DNA from: Novosphingobium mathurense
GTDB taxonomy: Bacteria > Pseudomonadota > Alphaproteobacteria > Sphingomonadales > Sphingomonadaceae
NCBI RefSeq assembly: GCF_900168325.1
Contig: NZ_FVZE01000014.1
Span: 1 to 57,852, forward strand
DNA length: 57,852 nucleotides
Direction of reading: 5' to 3'
Under the pieces are notes generated by a model. The model ran no database searches. It had not been told where the DNA came from and was given only the letters and a program-made list of their open reading frames with translations. Shown here in pieces: positions 16,502 to 25,080 of this stretch. A program made the translations under genes and the position numbers. Position 1 is the first letter of the stretch, and the number at the start of each line of letters is the position of its first letter.

Positions 16502-17445
16502 CAGGCGCGGCGGGCTTCGCCACCCAGAGTGATGAGCAGCACCTCCCAGCATCCTGCAAGCCAAAGCGTTACAAGCAGCATCGAAAGCCGGGCCCGCATC
16601 GGCAGGCCGCATCGCTCGCCAGCCAGGGTCTTGAAGCGGCGCATGGTGTCGATCGTCAGTCCCGCCCACCAATGTACGGGATTGCGGCGGTTCCGCTTCA
16701 TCATCATGCGACCGCCGATGACCCGTCGGGCCTTGGAACACAATTCCGGTACGGTAGCCCGGGCCGGATGAAGGACCAGCGCTTCGGGGGCGAAGACGAC
16801 CGGATAACCCGCGGCCTGCAGGCGGCGTGTGAGATCGAAGTCGCCGCCGGATTTAAGGTCGCTCCTGAAACCGCCGACCGCCTGAACGACGGCCCTGCGG
16901 CAAAACCAGTTGGCGGTGCAGGCTGCGCCGCGCGCAACGTTTCGCTCCTGCTTGAAGGCGAAGATCCGCTCATAGGCTTCGCAGACGGGAGACGACGTGG
17001 CCATATTCTCCGAGAAGAGTTCGATCCGGCCAGCTACGACGGCATCTTCCGGATGGCGATCGAGGGCCTCGAGCCCTTTTGCCAGCCAATCCGCGTCCAC
17101 GGTACAGTCAGAGTCGGTAAATGCGACATATTCACCCGTGGCTGCGCCCAGACCCAGATTCCGCGCTGCGTAGGAACTTGGCCGAGGTTCGACCAGGACA
17201 TTCACACCGGTATCGCGAGCGACCTTCGGCGTTGCATCGGTCGAGCCATTGTCGACAATGATGATTTCGTAGTCGCTGTCCGGCAAGGTCTGCTGCTGCA
17301 GCGACCGGATGCAGCGCTCGATATCCGATGGTCGGTTCCAGACGGGAACGATTACGCTGATGCGCGGAGCTGGAGCGTGAGCCGCTTCGTGGCTGGCAGG
17401 TTCCATTTTCGGCACGGGATGATCCAGCTGTGCGTCGTCAATCAT
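16501..17445 (-). CDS. GT2-family glycosyltransferase
   Basis: 314 residues; ATG at 17445 with AGGGGG 6 nt upstream. Motifs: ISVIVPVWNRPSDIERCIRS (nucleotide-binding start), IIIVDNGSTDATP, and AFTDSDCTVDADWL with the DSD metal-binding motif. GGDFDLTRRLQAAGYPVVF is the acceptor/catalytic-base region. A hydrophobic C-terminal segment (LSMLLVTLWLAGCWEVLLI) suggests membrane association. Inverting GT-A enzyme, first gene of the GT2-GT4-flippase-GT39 operon. Confidence 0.9.
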   Translation of the reverse strand: MIDDAQLDHPVPKMEPASHEAAHAPAPRISVIVPVWNRPSDIERCIRSLQQQTLPDSDYEIIIVDNGSTDATPKVARDTGVNVLVEPRPSSYAARNLGLGAATGEYVAFTDSDCTVDADWLAKGLEALDRHPEDAVVAGRIELFSENMATSSPVCEAYERIFAFKQERNVARGAACTANWFCRRAVVQAVGGFRSDLKSGGDFDLTRRLQAAGYPVVFAPEALVLHPARATVPELCSKARRVIGGRMMMKRNRRNPVHWWAGLTIDTMRRFKTLAGERCGLPMRARLSMLLVTLWLAGCWEVLLITLGGEARRA

Positions 17446-17804
17446 TCAAACCCCCTGGTAGACAGCGTTTCTATGCAAGTATCTACTCTTCCATAACGAA
17501 GCGTCTGCTGATGGGGCGGGCGACCTCAACTAAACCTAAATCCGTCCTCAAGCCTAGATCACGTCAGTGAGTGAAAGGAATCGCAATTTATGAATTATTG
17601 TGCCCAGAATTTACTGGGCGATCTGAGATTAGAGGCGATATTCTGACAGACCGTATCGCATATTTACATCAAATCGATGATGGTAAGATATTGAAGTTAT
17701 ATATATCGAAAGATTTTAATCGCCTGAACCGGCTCAGTAAATCACTCGAAATGGGTATGATCCCTATGCCCAGCGGCCGAACGGCAAGCGCGTGCTGCCT
17801 GCCC
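17446..17804. other. AT-rich intergenic region, promoter of GT2 operon and recombinase 3' end
   Basis: 359 bp with no supported gene, distinctly AT-rich at about 17575-17740. GCCCAG-AATTTA-CTGGGC at 17602-17619 is a 6-bp hairpin. A 79-codon frame at 17571-17810 starts with GTG but has no recognisable family, so I do not call it. The GT2-operon promoter must lie in the part nearest 17460. Confidence 0.5.
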
Positions 17805-18857
17805 TTATAGTTTGCTCACCACTTTCGCCGCGGCGTTGGCCTCGACGCTGAGCGCCTGCGCGTAGCGGGCCGGTTGCTGCGGGCTTTTCCACCGCAGGGC
17901 CTGCATGATCCCGGCGAGGTCCTGCCCGCTGGCAAAGAGGTCCTGCGTCAGGCCGACGCGGGTGGAGTGGGCTGTCAGCGACTTGCGCCAGTGATCGTAG
18001 TCGGCATCGGATATCTCGCCCAGCAGGCCAGCCTCGCGCGCAGCGTCGAGCAGGGCGCGATAGACGAGCGTGACGGATTGCGCTGTCATTCCTGCGCCTG
18101 TGGTCCAGATGTCGGCGCCGGTCCTGTCGCGGCTGCGGTGAAAGCGGCGGAAGACCGGGCCTTCGCTGTAGCCCGACGCCGTGCGCCAGTCAGCGAGGGC
18201 CGCCATCGTGCGCGGCGAAAGATACGCGTATGTGCCTGCGCCTTCCTGGTCCGACTTGGATCGTGTCACGAAAAGCCTGCCGGCCCCGCCGGAGCCGTTC
18301 TCGATGTGGAGCCAGTGGACGGCAACGATCTCGGAGCGCCGCAGTCCGGTATCGAAAGCAAGGCTGAGCAAGGCGCGGTCGCGCTTGCCCTGGAGCGTTT
18401 CGGGCGCGGCGGCAAGCATGGCTTCGACGCAGACGCCCATGGGACCGGCGGCAGCCAGAGGATCGGCCACATCACCCTTGAACCGCAGTCCACGCGCCTG
18501 CTTCTGACGAACACCCAGCGCACGCCGCTGCGCCTTGAGCTCGAGCCGCACCAGTTCTGCCCGCGTCGGGTCTGGCAAGTCAGCCAGCCCATGTGCCCGG
18601 GCAATCGAACTGACGTAGCGCGCCAACGTCGCCGCCTTCTTGCCCGCCGCCGCCTGATCGCGAAGAAACCGCGCAATCGCCTCAGGCGCCGCTGGCAATG
18701 TCGCGGCGTCATTTGCTGCGGCCCATTCGGCAAAGACTTTCAGGTCCGCCCGAAGCGCCCGCCAGGAATTCACACTCATCGCCCGCCGCGCCGCGTCGAG
18801 AACGTCGTCCCGGACGGATGGAACAGGCTGATCGGATGAGGAAATGAGCTCGGACAT
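17805..18857 (-). CDS. Tyrosine recombinase (phage-integrase family)
   Basis: 350 residues from the ATG at 18857 (a GTG at 18902 is an alternative). An N-terminal SAM-like core-binding domain (about residues 15-120) is followed by the catalytic domain. The catalytic residues are visible: R in FDTGLRRSEIV (about 171), K in TRSKSDQ, HxxR in HSTRVG (about 296-301), a Trp in ALRWKSP at the usual His/Trp position, and the nucleophile Tyr in PARYAQAL (about 332). It therefore seems active. The upstream side carries nested inverted repeats at 18901-18940, a candidate binding site. It lies between polysaccharide operons and may have mobilised part of the island. Confidence 0.87.
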   Translation of the reverse strand: MSELISSSDQPVPSVRDDVLDAARRAMSVNSWRALRADLKVFAEWAAANDAATLPAAPEAIARFLRDQAAAGKKAATLARYVSSIARAHGLADLPDPTRAELVRLELKAQRRALGVRQKQARGLRFKGDVADPLAAAGPMGVCVEAMLAAAPETLQGKRDRALLSLAFDTGLRRSEIVAVHWLHIENGSGGAGRLFVTRSKSDQEGAGTYAYLSPRTMAALADWRTASGYSEGPVFRRFHRSRDRTGADIWTTGAGMTAQSVTLVYRALLDAAREAGLLGEISDADYDHWRKSLTAHSTRVGLTQDLFASGQDLAGIMQALRWKSPQQPARYAQALSVEANAAAKVVSKL

Positions 18858-18900
18858 ATGGGCTGCAAACCTGCCCGTCCCGGCCGCAAAACGCAATCCC

Positions 18901-18940
18901 ACTAATGATACTATGCATTATCGATAGTACGAAAGTTAGT
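18901..18940. repeat. Nested inverted repeats upstream of recombinase
   Basis: Outer arms ACTAA (18901-18905) and TTAGT (18936-18940) enclose TACTAT (18909-18914) and ATAGTA (18924-18929). This dyad lies in the recombinase/unknown-gene divergent spacer. It could be a recombinase binding site or an operator. Confidence 0.55.
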
Positions 18941-19045
18941 GAATTCTCGTTGTGCAAAGCCTCAATCAAATACAGTCACTGGCCCTACTCCGCGACGGCA
19001 TTGACATTCTCGCTTACGCGCGCAGTCTTTGCGAGGAGGTGCGTC

Positions 19046-19429
19046 ATGAACAGTGCTCAAATCTGGGATGTCGACCGGATCGTCGCGGTGAGAATATTGG
19101 CTGCAATAGGCGTCGAGGCGTCAAAGGAGAATGTCGAGGCCATCGCTCCTCATGCTGCCGCACATCGACTAGATTCTGCTTATTGGGCTGCGAAGCGCGT
19201 GCAAATTGCCAACTTGGAGCGACTGGCTGAACAGCTTCGATCCGATTACCGGGCCCATGAAACGGCTTGGTATGATGGTTTCCAAGAAGCTGAGGCTTGC
19301 GTCGCGACGACCACGGCGGATGAAGCACTTGGGGTTGCTACCACAACACCTCAGACGGTTGCCGAAATCGTAAGGTCTCAGATTAGACGCGCAAAAGTGA
19401 AAAAAGCCCTATATCTTGAGCGTTCTTGA
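19046..19429 (+). CDS. Small protein of unknown function, divergent from recombinase
   Basis: 127 residues from the ATG at 19046 with AGGAGGT 5 nt upstream, a strong ribosome site that decides the start. No family recognised. It is helical: DVDRIVAVRILAAIGV, then YWAAKRVQIANLERLAEQLR, with a Thr-rich ATTTADEALGVATTTP linker and a basic tail (IRRAKVKKALYLERS). No signal peptide or transmembrane segment. It is divergent from the tyrosine recombinase and could be its accessory or regulatory protein, which is speculation. Confidence 0.6.
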   Translation: MNSAQIWDVDRIVAVRILAAIGVEASKENVEAIAPHAAAHRLDSAYWAAKRVQIANLERLAEQLRSDYRAHETAWYDGFQEAEACVATTTADEALGVATTTPQTVAEIVRSQIRRAKVKKALYLERS

Positions 19430-19446
19430 GTGCATCTAACTTTTTC

Positions 19447-19473
19447 TACAATCGTCCATCAACCAAGATTGTA
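19447..19473. terminator. Candidate terminator between small gene and GT4 gene
   Basis: TACAATC and GATTGTA form a 7-bp stem with a 13-nt loop, followed on the plus strand by CTTTTC. It sits 17 nt past the 127-residue gene. Weak by stem length. Confidence 0.35.
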
Positions 19474-19583
19474 CTTTTCCCGCCCCTGCAATTTTATCTA
19501 ATCGAAAAATTGATCATCGAGCATGCTGATTGATAGACGCGGGGGAGGTCGCTCCGTTGGAGCACGGACAACATCAATCAGTC

Positions 19584-20801
19584 TCAACTAGGTCTCTTCA
19601 CCTTCAGGTCTTCGATCACGCGCGCGACAATGACCATATGTTCTGCCCAAGAGGGGTTGTGCCATTTTGGCAAACGTTGGAGTTGCGCACGAAAATCCAA
19701 GCCCTGCACCGCGTAGTCCAACACGGCGGTTCGCCAGCTTGGTCCGTCCAGCGGGTCGAGAAACCTCGGAATCTCGCCACCGACTTCGCGAAGTGCATCG
19801 AGATCACTGCACAGCGCGGGCGTACCGACTGACAGCGCCTCGGCCAACGGCATGCCGTAGCCTTCCGCGAATGAGGGCATGACGAGCGTCCGTGCGCCCC
19901 TCAGCAGGGCGGAGAGTCGGGCGTCCGGACAGTTGTTGATCTCCTCGACGTGGCATTTCAGCGCGGGGCAACGCTCTAGGAGATCCACGACTTGTTCGTT
20001 TTCCCATCCCCTGCGGCCGACGATGACGAGGCGCGGCACTTCGCTTGCCGGCATTGTCTCGGCGAGGTGGCGCCAGAGGTGCAGCAGGAGCAGGTGGTTC
20101 TTGCGCGGCTCGATCGTGCCCAGGCACAGGAAATAGGGGCGCCCGTCCGGGGATGGTTCAGGCGCCGCCGGGGCGAGGCGTTCGGTGCCGAGCAACGCGA
20201 CATGTATCGGTGGTGGGGCAATTCCGTTGCCCTCCGTTTCGATCCAGCGGGTCAGCGATGCACCCGTCGCTGCGGAGTTGACGATGACAGCGTCGGCCAG
20301 CTCTGCGACCGTATTCATGCGGCGGCGATGCTGCTCTGCGCCTGAAGGGCGCGCGTATTCGGGGAATTCGATGGGGATCAGGTCATGCACCATGACCATG
20401 AAGCGCGCCTGCTCGCGCCGCAGGATCGTGCGCACCTTGTCGGTATTGATCAGGTGGTGGGGCGAGACCTGCAGGTACACGGCACCGGGTGCGCTGCCGA
20501 CACCTCTGCGGGTCGGGAGCAGCCGGACCAGCCATGGCAACACCGAGGGCAGCGAGCGCTGGCGCGGATTGTCGTCCTGATGCGACCAGCGCTGCTCCAG
20601 TTCGTCGAGATAGGCGAGCGCAGCCGAACGCCTGAGGCGTCCGTAAACGCCAGTGGGATGAACCGCCGCAAAGGCCAGGTCCTCACCGTAGATACCGAGC
20701 AATCCGCGCGCATAGGCCATCTCTACGCGGTCGACGCCGGAGGGTGTGGAATAGCGCACACGCGAGATCAGGCGCGATATATCGAGAATTACCTGGGTCA
20801 C
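19584..20801 (-). CDS. GT4-family glycosyltransferase (mannosyltransferase-like)
   Basis: 405 residues from a GTG at 20801 with GGAGGGACC just upstream. ILDISRLISRVRYSTPSGVDRVEMAYARGLL has the DxSRL...P-GVDRVE pattern of a subgroup of capsule GT4 enzymes; MVHDLIPIEFPEYA, FLCLGTIEPRKNHLLLLHLW and VMPSFAEGYGMPLAEALSVG give the GT-B donor-binding site (E-G-x-G-x-P). Translated 12 nt downstream of the KpsC-like gene in one operon. It probably adds a repeat-unit or linker-adjacent sugar of the capsule. Confidence 0.88.
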   Translation of the reverse strand: MTQVILDISRLISRVRYSTPSGVDRVEMAYARGLLGIYGEDLAFAAVHPTGVYGRLRRSAALAYLDELEQRWSHQDDNPRQRSLPSVLPWLVRLLPTRRGVGSAPGAVYLQVSPHHLINTDKVRTILRREQARFMVMVHDLIPIEFPEYARPSGAEQHRRRMNTVAELADAVIVNSAATGASLTRWIETEGNGIAPPPIHVALLGTERLAPAAPEPSPDGRPYFLCLGTIEPRKNHLLLLHLWRHLAETMPASEVPRLVIVGRRGWENEQVVDLLERCPALKCHVEEINNCPDARLSALLRGARTLVMPSFAEGYGMPLAEALSVGTPALCSDLDALREVGGEIPRFLDPLDGPSWRTAVLDYAVQGLDFRAQLQRLPKWHNPSWAEHMVIVARVIEDLKVKRPS

Positions 20802-20813
20802 GGTCCCTCCACC

Positions 20814-22487
20814 CTACCGAAAGGTGGCCATGAGCCGCCCTTGCAAGCGACGCAAGGGTTCGATCCAACCCTGCCGATTCGGCGCGTACCTGTGCACGAT
20901 ACGGTCGACCAGTACTTCAGCAGGGCACGGCAGTCCGGTGATCGGGTCGAGATAGCGCGGATAGAGCAGCAGGACGCCTGCAACCAGCGCATCGAGCGAG
21001 AGGCTGCGGCCACGGCGCGCAGGCACTTCGCCGAGATCGCGGGTGAGACCCCAACCCGCGTAGAAGGGCGTACCGTGACAGGTCACATCAAGCCCGCGCA
21101 TGAGCGCTTCGAAGCCGGTGAGCGACGTCAACACGTGGACGGCATCCACCGCACCCAACAGCGGCGCCATGCCACCTTCGCGCACGATGCGGTCGGCATA
21201 GCGCAGGGCCTCGGCATCGGCGACTGCCCCCACGCGGTGTCCGGCATCGACATCGGGATGCGGACGCCACCAGATCTCGGCCTCGGGCTCGAGCGCGCGG
21301 ACCCGGCGCAGCAGTTCAAGGTTAGAATGCAGCCCGCCGCCGCCTGCAATCACCGACATGTCGTCTTCCACCTGCCCGGGCACCAAGACCACGCGGCGGC
21401 CCGGCTCACGCGTGGGCAGCGCGCTTTCCGAACCGGCGGCGTACTTGCTGATGCCGGCAGATACGATGGTCTCGCGCAGGGCTCTGGCCCGCTCGATCAG
21501 CGCGGGCGGGAACTCGTTCGTTGCAAGGATCGCCTCTAGGTCGCTGGGGCGTGACGGGTCGAAGTGGATCCCGCGCCGGTCGACGACCACCGAGAGCGGC
21601 GGGACGAGATTGCTGCCCAAGCCGACCGACCGCACGAAGCCGTCTTCCACGCGCACCAAGGGCACCTTGTCCTTGCGGGCCTGTGCGAGCAGTCCGGAGG
21701 AAATGCGCGAAGGCCAGATGGCAACCGCGCCGTTTTGCCTGCGCGCTATGGCAAGCGCACGGCCCGATCGCGAGACGAGCTTCAGCTTCTGGCCCGGCGC
21801 CCAGAGGAACCGGCGGATCTCATCGCGCTTCCACCATGCCATGCCGCAGGCCGCGGCAATGCCGCGGTTGCCTTCAAGCACCCGACGCCATTCGGCGAGC
21901 AGTTCGACGGTCGCGCCGAGAGTTGACGCAGTGTCATGAAAGGGGTCGCGATAGCGCGTCGCTCCAAGCCTCTGAGCCGCGCACGCCTGCAGTTTGGCGG
22001 TGTCATCGCCCGGTTCGCCAAAGGCGCCCGACGACAGGACCTGTACAGGCACGCTGGCGATTGCCGCGATGGCGACCCATTCGTCATCGCCATGGGCCGC
22101 CAACGCGCTCGCACCGTCCAGCGCCGACCAGGGATCGACTTCGGGGCGGAAGTTGCCGCCCTCGCGGCGGGCCAGTGCTTCGAGCGCCCGGTCCAGCGCC
22201 TTTTCCCCATTGCCGATCCAGAGTGCGGACCGGCGTTGTTCCGGATCCAGGCCGGCCAGCAATTCGGCGATCTCGGCCCTGTCGCGCGGGCGCAGGACAG
22301 TGCTGGCCGGGGCGGCGAGGTCTGCCGATGGCGCCCAGAATTCGCCGCCGACGCGTGTCTCGCGAATGCGTGCGAGGAGAGCATCGGCTGCCGGTTTAGG
22401 GAACTCCTGCATCGCGCGGGCGAGTGAAACTGCCGCGTCCTTAGCCGGAAATGGCGGACTGCGCAGCAACGGTAGCGCGGGGCTCAA
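20814..22487 (-). CDS. kpsC: KpsC-like Kdo transferase for capsule linker
   Basis: 557 residues from a TTG at 22487 (GGAG upstream); the early LLRSPPFPAKD fits the family N-terminus, so the later ATG at 22412 is less likely. The C-terminal module is intact: LKLVSRSGRALAI, VEDGFVRSVGLGS (about residues 282-294), VVDRRGIHFDPSRPSDLEAIL, EIWWRPHPDVDAG, CHGTPFYAGWGLTRD (about 471-485) and YPRYLDPITG. The family (PF05159) adds Kdo residues of the poly-Kdo linker in ABC-dependent capsules. Known KpsC proteins carry two such modules and are about 670 residues; here the N-terminal 220 residues lack the PFYAGWG and FVRS signatures, so only one module looks complete. Confidence 0.85.
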   Translation of the reverse strand: MSPALPLLRSPPFPAKDAAVSLARAMQEFPKPAADALLARIRETRVGGEFWAPSADLAAPASTVLRPRDRAEIAELLAGLDPEQRRSALWIGNGEKALDRALEALARREGGNFRPEVDPWSALDGASALAAHGDDEWVAIAAIASVPVQVLSSGAFGEPGDDTAKLQACAAQRLGATRYRDPFHDTASTLGATVELLAEWRRVLEGNRGIAAACGMAWWKRDEIRRFLWAPGQKLKLVSRSGRALAIARRQNGAVAIWPSRISSGLLAQARKDKVPLVRVEDGFVRSVGLGSNLVPPLSVVVDRRGIHFDPSRPSDLEAILATNEFPPALIERARALRETIVSAGISKYAAGSESALPTREPGRRVVLVPGQVEDDMSVIAGGGGLHSNLELLRRVRALEPEAEIWWRPHPDVDAGHRVGAVADAEALRYADRIVREGGMAPLLGAVDAVHVLTSLTGFEALMRGLDVTCHGTPFYAGWGLTRDLGEVPARRGRSLSLDALVAGVLLLYPRYLDPITGLPCPAEVLVDRIVHRYAPNRQGWIEPLRRLQGRLMATFR

Positions 22488-22725
22488 GTGCGTAAGCTCC
22501 GATTCTCGCGGATTAGATTCAGTTCTCTTTCACTATGAGCTCGCGCCAGATTAATTCGCGCGACAACTCTTCTTTGAGCTCTTCCAGCAGCAGAGTTATG
22601 GCCATAGTGAGTGATCGGGAACATCTTGTGAAGCGCCTAACCCACTCGGATGCACTCGCAAAGAGCAATCGTTCGCATTTCGCGAATGCTATCCGAAGAG
22701 CGTTCCCCCTAGAAATGCTCCGCGT

Positions 22726-23712
22726 CTAGCCCAGGCCAGCACTCACAATATCGTGCATGTGTACAGCTCCGATAAGTCTGCCAGCTTCCACAACGAATAA
22801 GACGGACACAGACCTCTCGTTCATTATGCGGAGCGCTTCCGGCAAAAGAATATCGCTGGAAACAGTCACCGGGTTGGTCGACATGTATTCCCCGATGCTG
22901 TCTGACATGCTGTTGACTACGATACAACGGCGTAGGTCGCCGTCGGTGAAGACGCCAACAAGCATGTCGTCTTCATCCACCACAGCTGTACAGCCGTAAC
23001 GCTTGCGGCTCATTTCTAACGTTGCATTGACTAGCGTAGCGTGTCTGTGGACTCGAGGAATGGCGTCCCCGATCCCCATGATCTCCGACACAGTCGCAAG
23101 TTGTGCACCGAGACGGCCGCCTGGATGAAAAACACGAAAATCCGACGACGTGAAGCCACGCACCTCTATCAAGGCCACTGCGAGTGCGTCTCCCAGAACG
23201 AGCTGCAATGTAGTTGAGGACGTAGGTGCAAGTGCGTTGGGACAAGCTTCACGTACGACCGGAAGCTGCAGGCAAATGTCAGCAGCTCGGCCAGCTGTGC
23301 TTTCGGGGTGCGCAGTCGCGACGATCAACTCAACGCCATAATGCCGGCAGTAGTGGAAGATATCGCTAAGTTCTTTAGTCTCGCCAGACCACGTGATTGC
23401 TAGAACGACGTCGTTGCGGTCGATAATTCCAAGATCGCCATGACTCGCTTCCCCCGGATGAAGGAATAAAGCCGAAGTACCGGTGGAGCGCATTGTCGCG
23501 GCGATTTTTCGAGCAATGTGCCCACTCTTGCCCATACCGGTTACAACAATCCGTCCGCGAGTGCTTGCAAGCGAATGGATCGCTTTCTCTAGTGCCTCAC
23601 TCAAACCGGGGCTTTGCAGCGCAGCACGCAAGGTTTCCAATGCCTGCATCTCGATGTTTAGCGTCTTGAGAGCGGACGCGGCATATTGCGTTTGCAAAGC
23701 TTCAATTTTCAT
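22726..23712 (-). CDS. kpsF: Arabinose-5-phosphate isomerase KpsF/KdsD, copy 1
   Basis: 328 residues from the ATG at 23712 with AGGGGG 6 nt upstream. The SIS domain (about 30-180) has VTGMGKSGHIARKIAATMRS, HPGEASHGDLG and PTSSTTLQLVLGDALA. Two CBS domains follow (about 200-325), with VGVFTDGDLRR. It converts D-ribulose 5-phosphate to D-arabinose 5-phosphate, the first step to Kdo. TWSGET replaces the usual SNSGET, a mild variation. A second copy lies at 45466-46554; both flank the capsule locus. Confidence 0.93.
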   Translation of the reverse strand: MKIEALQTQYAASALKTLNIEMQALETLRAALQSPGLSEALEKAIHSLASTRGRIVVTGMGKSGHIARKIAATMRSTGTSALFLHPGEASHGDLGIIDRNDVVLAITWSGETKELSDIFHYCRHYGVELIVATAHPESTAGRAADICLQLPVVREACPNALAPTSSTTLQLVLGDALAVALIEVRGFTSSDFRVFHPGGRLGAQLATVSEIMGIGDAIPRVHRHATLVNATLEMSRKRYGCTAVVDEDDMLVGVFTDGDLRRCIVVNSMSDSIGEYMSTNPVTVSSDILLPEALRIMNERSVSVLFVVEAGRLIGAVHMHDIVSAGLG

Positions 23713-24126
23713 AGAACCCCCTGAAAGCTTGCATTTGTGAACCACCCAAAAAATCAAGCTTTATATTTAGTTAATGTGTATTACCAACTCATCTTGTCTG
23801 CTCCGGTTCTTGATGTTGCAGGAACTAGCGAGCAACATCAATCCGGATGAGTCATGAGGTGCAAGTTTAATACTGCGCCGCAGCATACTTACCAAAATCG
23901 ACACGAGCTAGAGGTTTCAAATATTTAAGCTGAGTTAAGCGGCCCTGTAGCAGCGCAATTATGGGATGAGGTGCACCTCATTTGCGATAATCGGAAGGGG
24001 TTTACAAAGGCGACAGCGTGTGGAAGCTGCGGCACTCCAATGGCCTATCTTTGCTAGGAAACTCAAACGACTGACGGATTGAACGAAAAATTATGAGCAA
24101 AATTGCGGATAAAGACCTGCGAGCGT
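23713..24126. promoter_or_regulatory. Non-coding 414-bp region with 16-bp palindrome
   Basis: No gene is supported. ATGAGGTGCACCTCAT at 23966-23981 is a perfect palindrome, and its first ten bases recur at 23854-23863 in the same orientation. It sits upstream of the minus-strand kpsF gene, and the AspH-like gene ends at its other edge. Likely a regulatory region, possibly with an operator for an unknown regulator. Confidence 0.55.
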
Positions 24127-24897
24127 TCAATCTGCAACAAGCTTGCCAGCCCGCTCGATCGCCTTGCGGATGTCCTGCACGAAGCGCGAATGGCGCACGC
24201 CGAACATGAAGAGGTTCTGGATCAGGTTGCCCCGCCAGCGGCAGGGGCGCTTGATCTGGATGAGCAGGACATAGCGATCCTCGTCGGTCTCGTTCCAGAC
24301 CTCGTGATTGAACATGTCGTCAAACAGGAAGGACTGCCCATCCTGCCAGTTGAGGACATGAACGGTTTCGCCCTCCTCCACGTGCATGCGGCACTTTTCC
24401 CACTCCCGCGGGGCGCGCAGCGTGAGATGGTAGGTCAGCATGCCCTTGGTCATGCCCCAGTGCCGGGGGATATGGCCACCTGCCTCCAGCACCGAGAAGT
24501 TCGCGGTGACGAGGCCCGGCACCTTGTCGAGCAATGACGCAGTAAGCGGCGCGCGGGCCGCATTGGCCTCCATGCGATAACCGTAGCCCTTGAGGAAGAA
24601 CGCGCGCCAGCGCTTGTCGGCGGCAATGCGGCCGTGATCGAAGGAGATGTCGCCCAACGAAGGAATATCCTCCGCCCGGATCCGCACGGCCTCGTCGCGG
24701 ATGTCCTGCCAGCGTGCCTCGAGCTTGGGAATCCAGGCGAAGAAGCCCTTGTCCTGAATGGCGCTGTCGGGGATCTTGGAATCGCGCATGATCACCCGAT
24801 CGATCTTGGGCCGCAGCTCTTTACCGATCTGGAACAGCGACTTGTTGACGAAGGGGATTTTCCACCCGCGGGAATTGAGTGTCTCGTTCCAGTTCAA
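24127..24897 (-). CDS. Aspartyl/asparaginyl beta-hydroxylase-family dioxygenase (LpxO-like)
   Basis: 256 residues from a TTG at 24897 (GGAG 8 nt upstream; the next ATG would remove 36 residues). The core GGHIPRHWGMTKGMLTYHLT and the later MFNHEVWNETDEDRYVLLIQ give the His and Arg residues of the AspH fold that bind iron and 2-oxoglutarate. Members hydroxylate Asp/Asn residues or, as LpxO, the 2-position of lipid A acyl chains. The basic C-terminus (WRGNLIQNLFMFGVRHSRFV) may bind membrane. Divergent from a PhyH-family gene, which suggests a lipid or glycan hydroxylation pair. Confidence 0.85.
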   Translation of the reverse strand: MNWNETLNSRGWKIPFVNKSLFQIGKELRPKIDRVIMRDSKIPDSAIQDKGFFAWIPKLEARWQDIRDEAVRIRAEDIPSLGDISFDHGRIAADKRWRAFFLKGYGYRMEANAARAPLTASLLDKVPGLVTANFSVLEAGGHIPRHWGMTKGMLTYHLTLRAPREWEKCRMHVEEGETVHVLNWQDGQSFLFDDMFNHEVWNETDEDRYVLLIQIKRPCRWRGNLIQNLFMFGVRHSRFVQDIRKAIERAGKLVAD

Positions 24898-25080
24898 GAA
24901 CCGGCTCCATAATCGCGATCATGCTTCGAACGGGCGCCTATACCCCATCGCATGAGATTTTCCATGACTGCCCTCGTCTTGTCCAGAGCAGTGGCGCTTC
25001 TGAAAACCACAGATGGGCTTGCCATGACCCCATGCTTGGCGGCAATGGAGGGTGATGCACAGCACCGAGAGGGTCCGGGC

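Noticed and set aside
17571..17810. 79-codon AT-rich frame with a GTG start
   Set aside because: No ribosome site or family, and it runs into the recombinase 3' end; probably chance.
20385..21539. 384-codon plus-strand frame opposite KpsC and GT4
   Set aside because: Shadow of two real minus-strand genes; it spans both without any domain.
22535..22729. 64-codon frame with a Ser-rich N-terminus
   Set aside because: No ribosome site, no family and overlap with kpsF; not supported.
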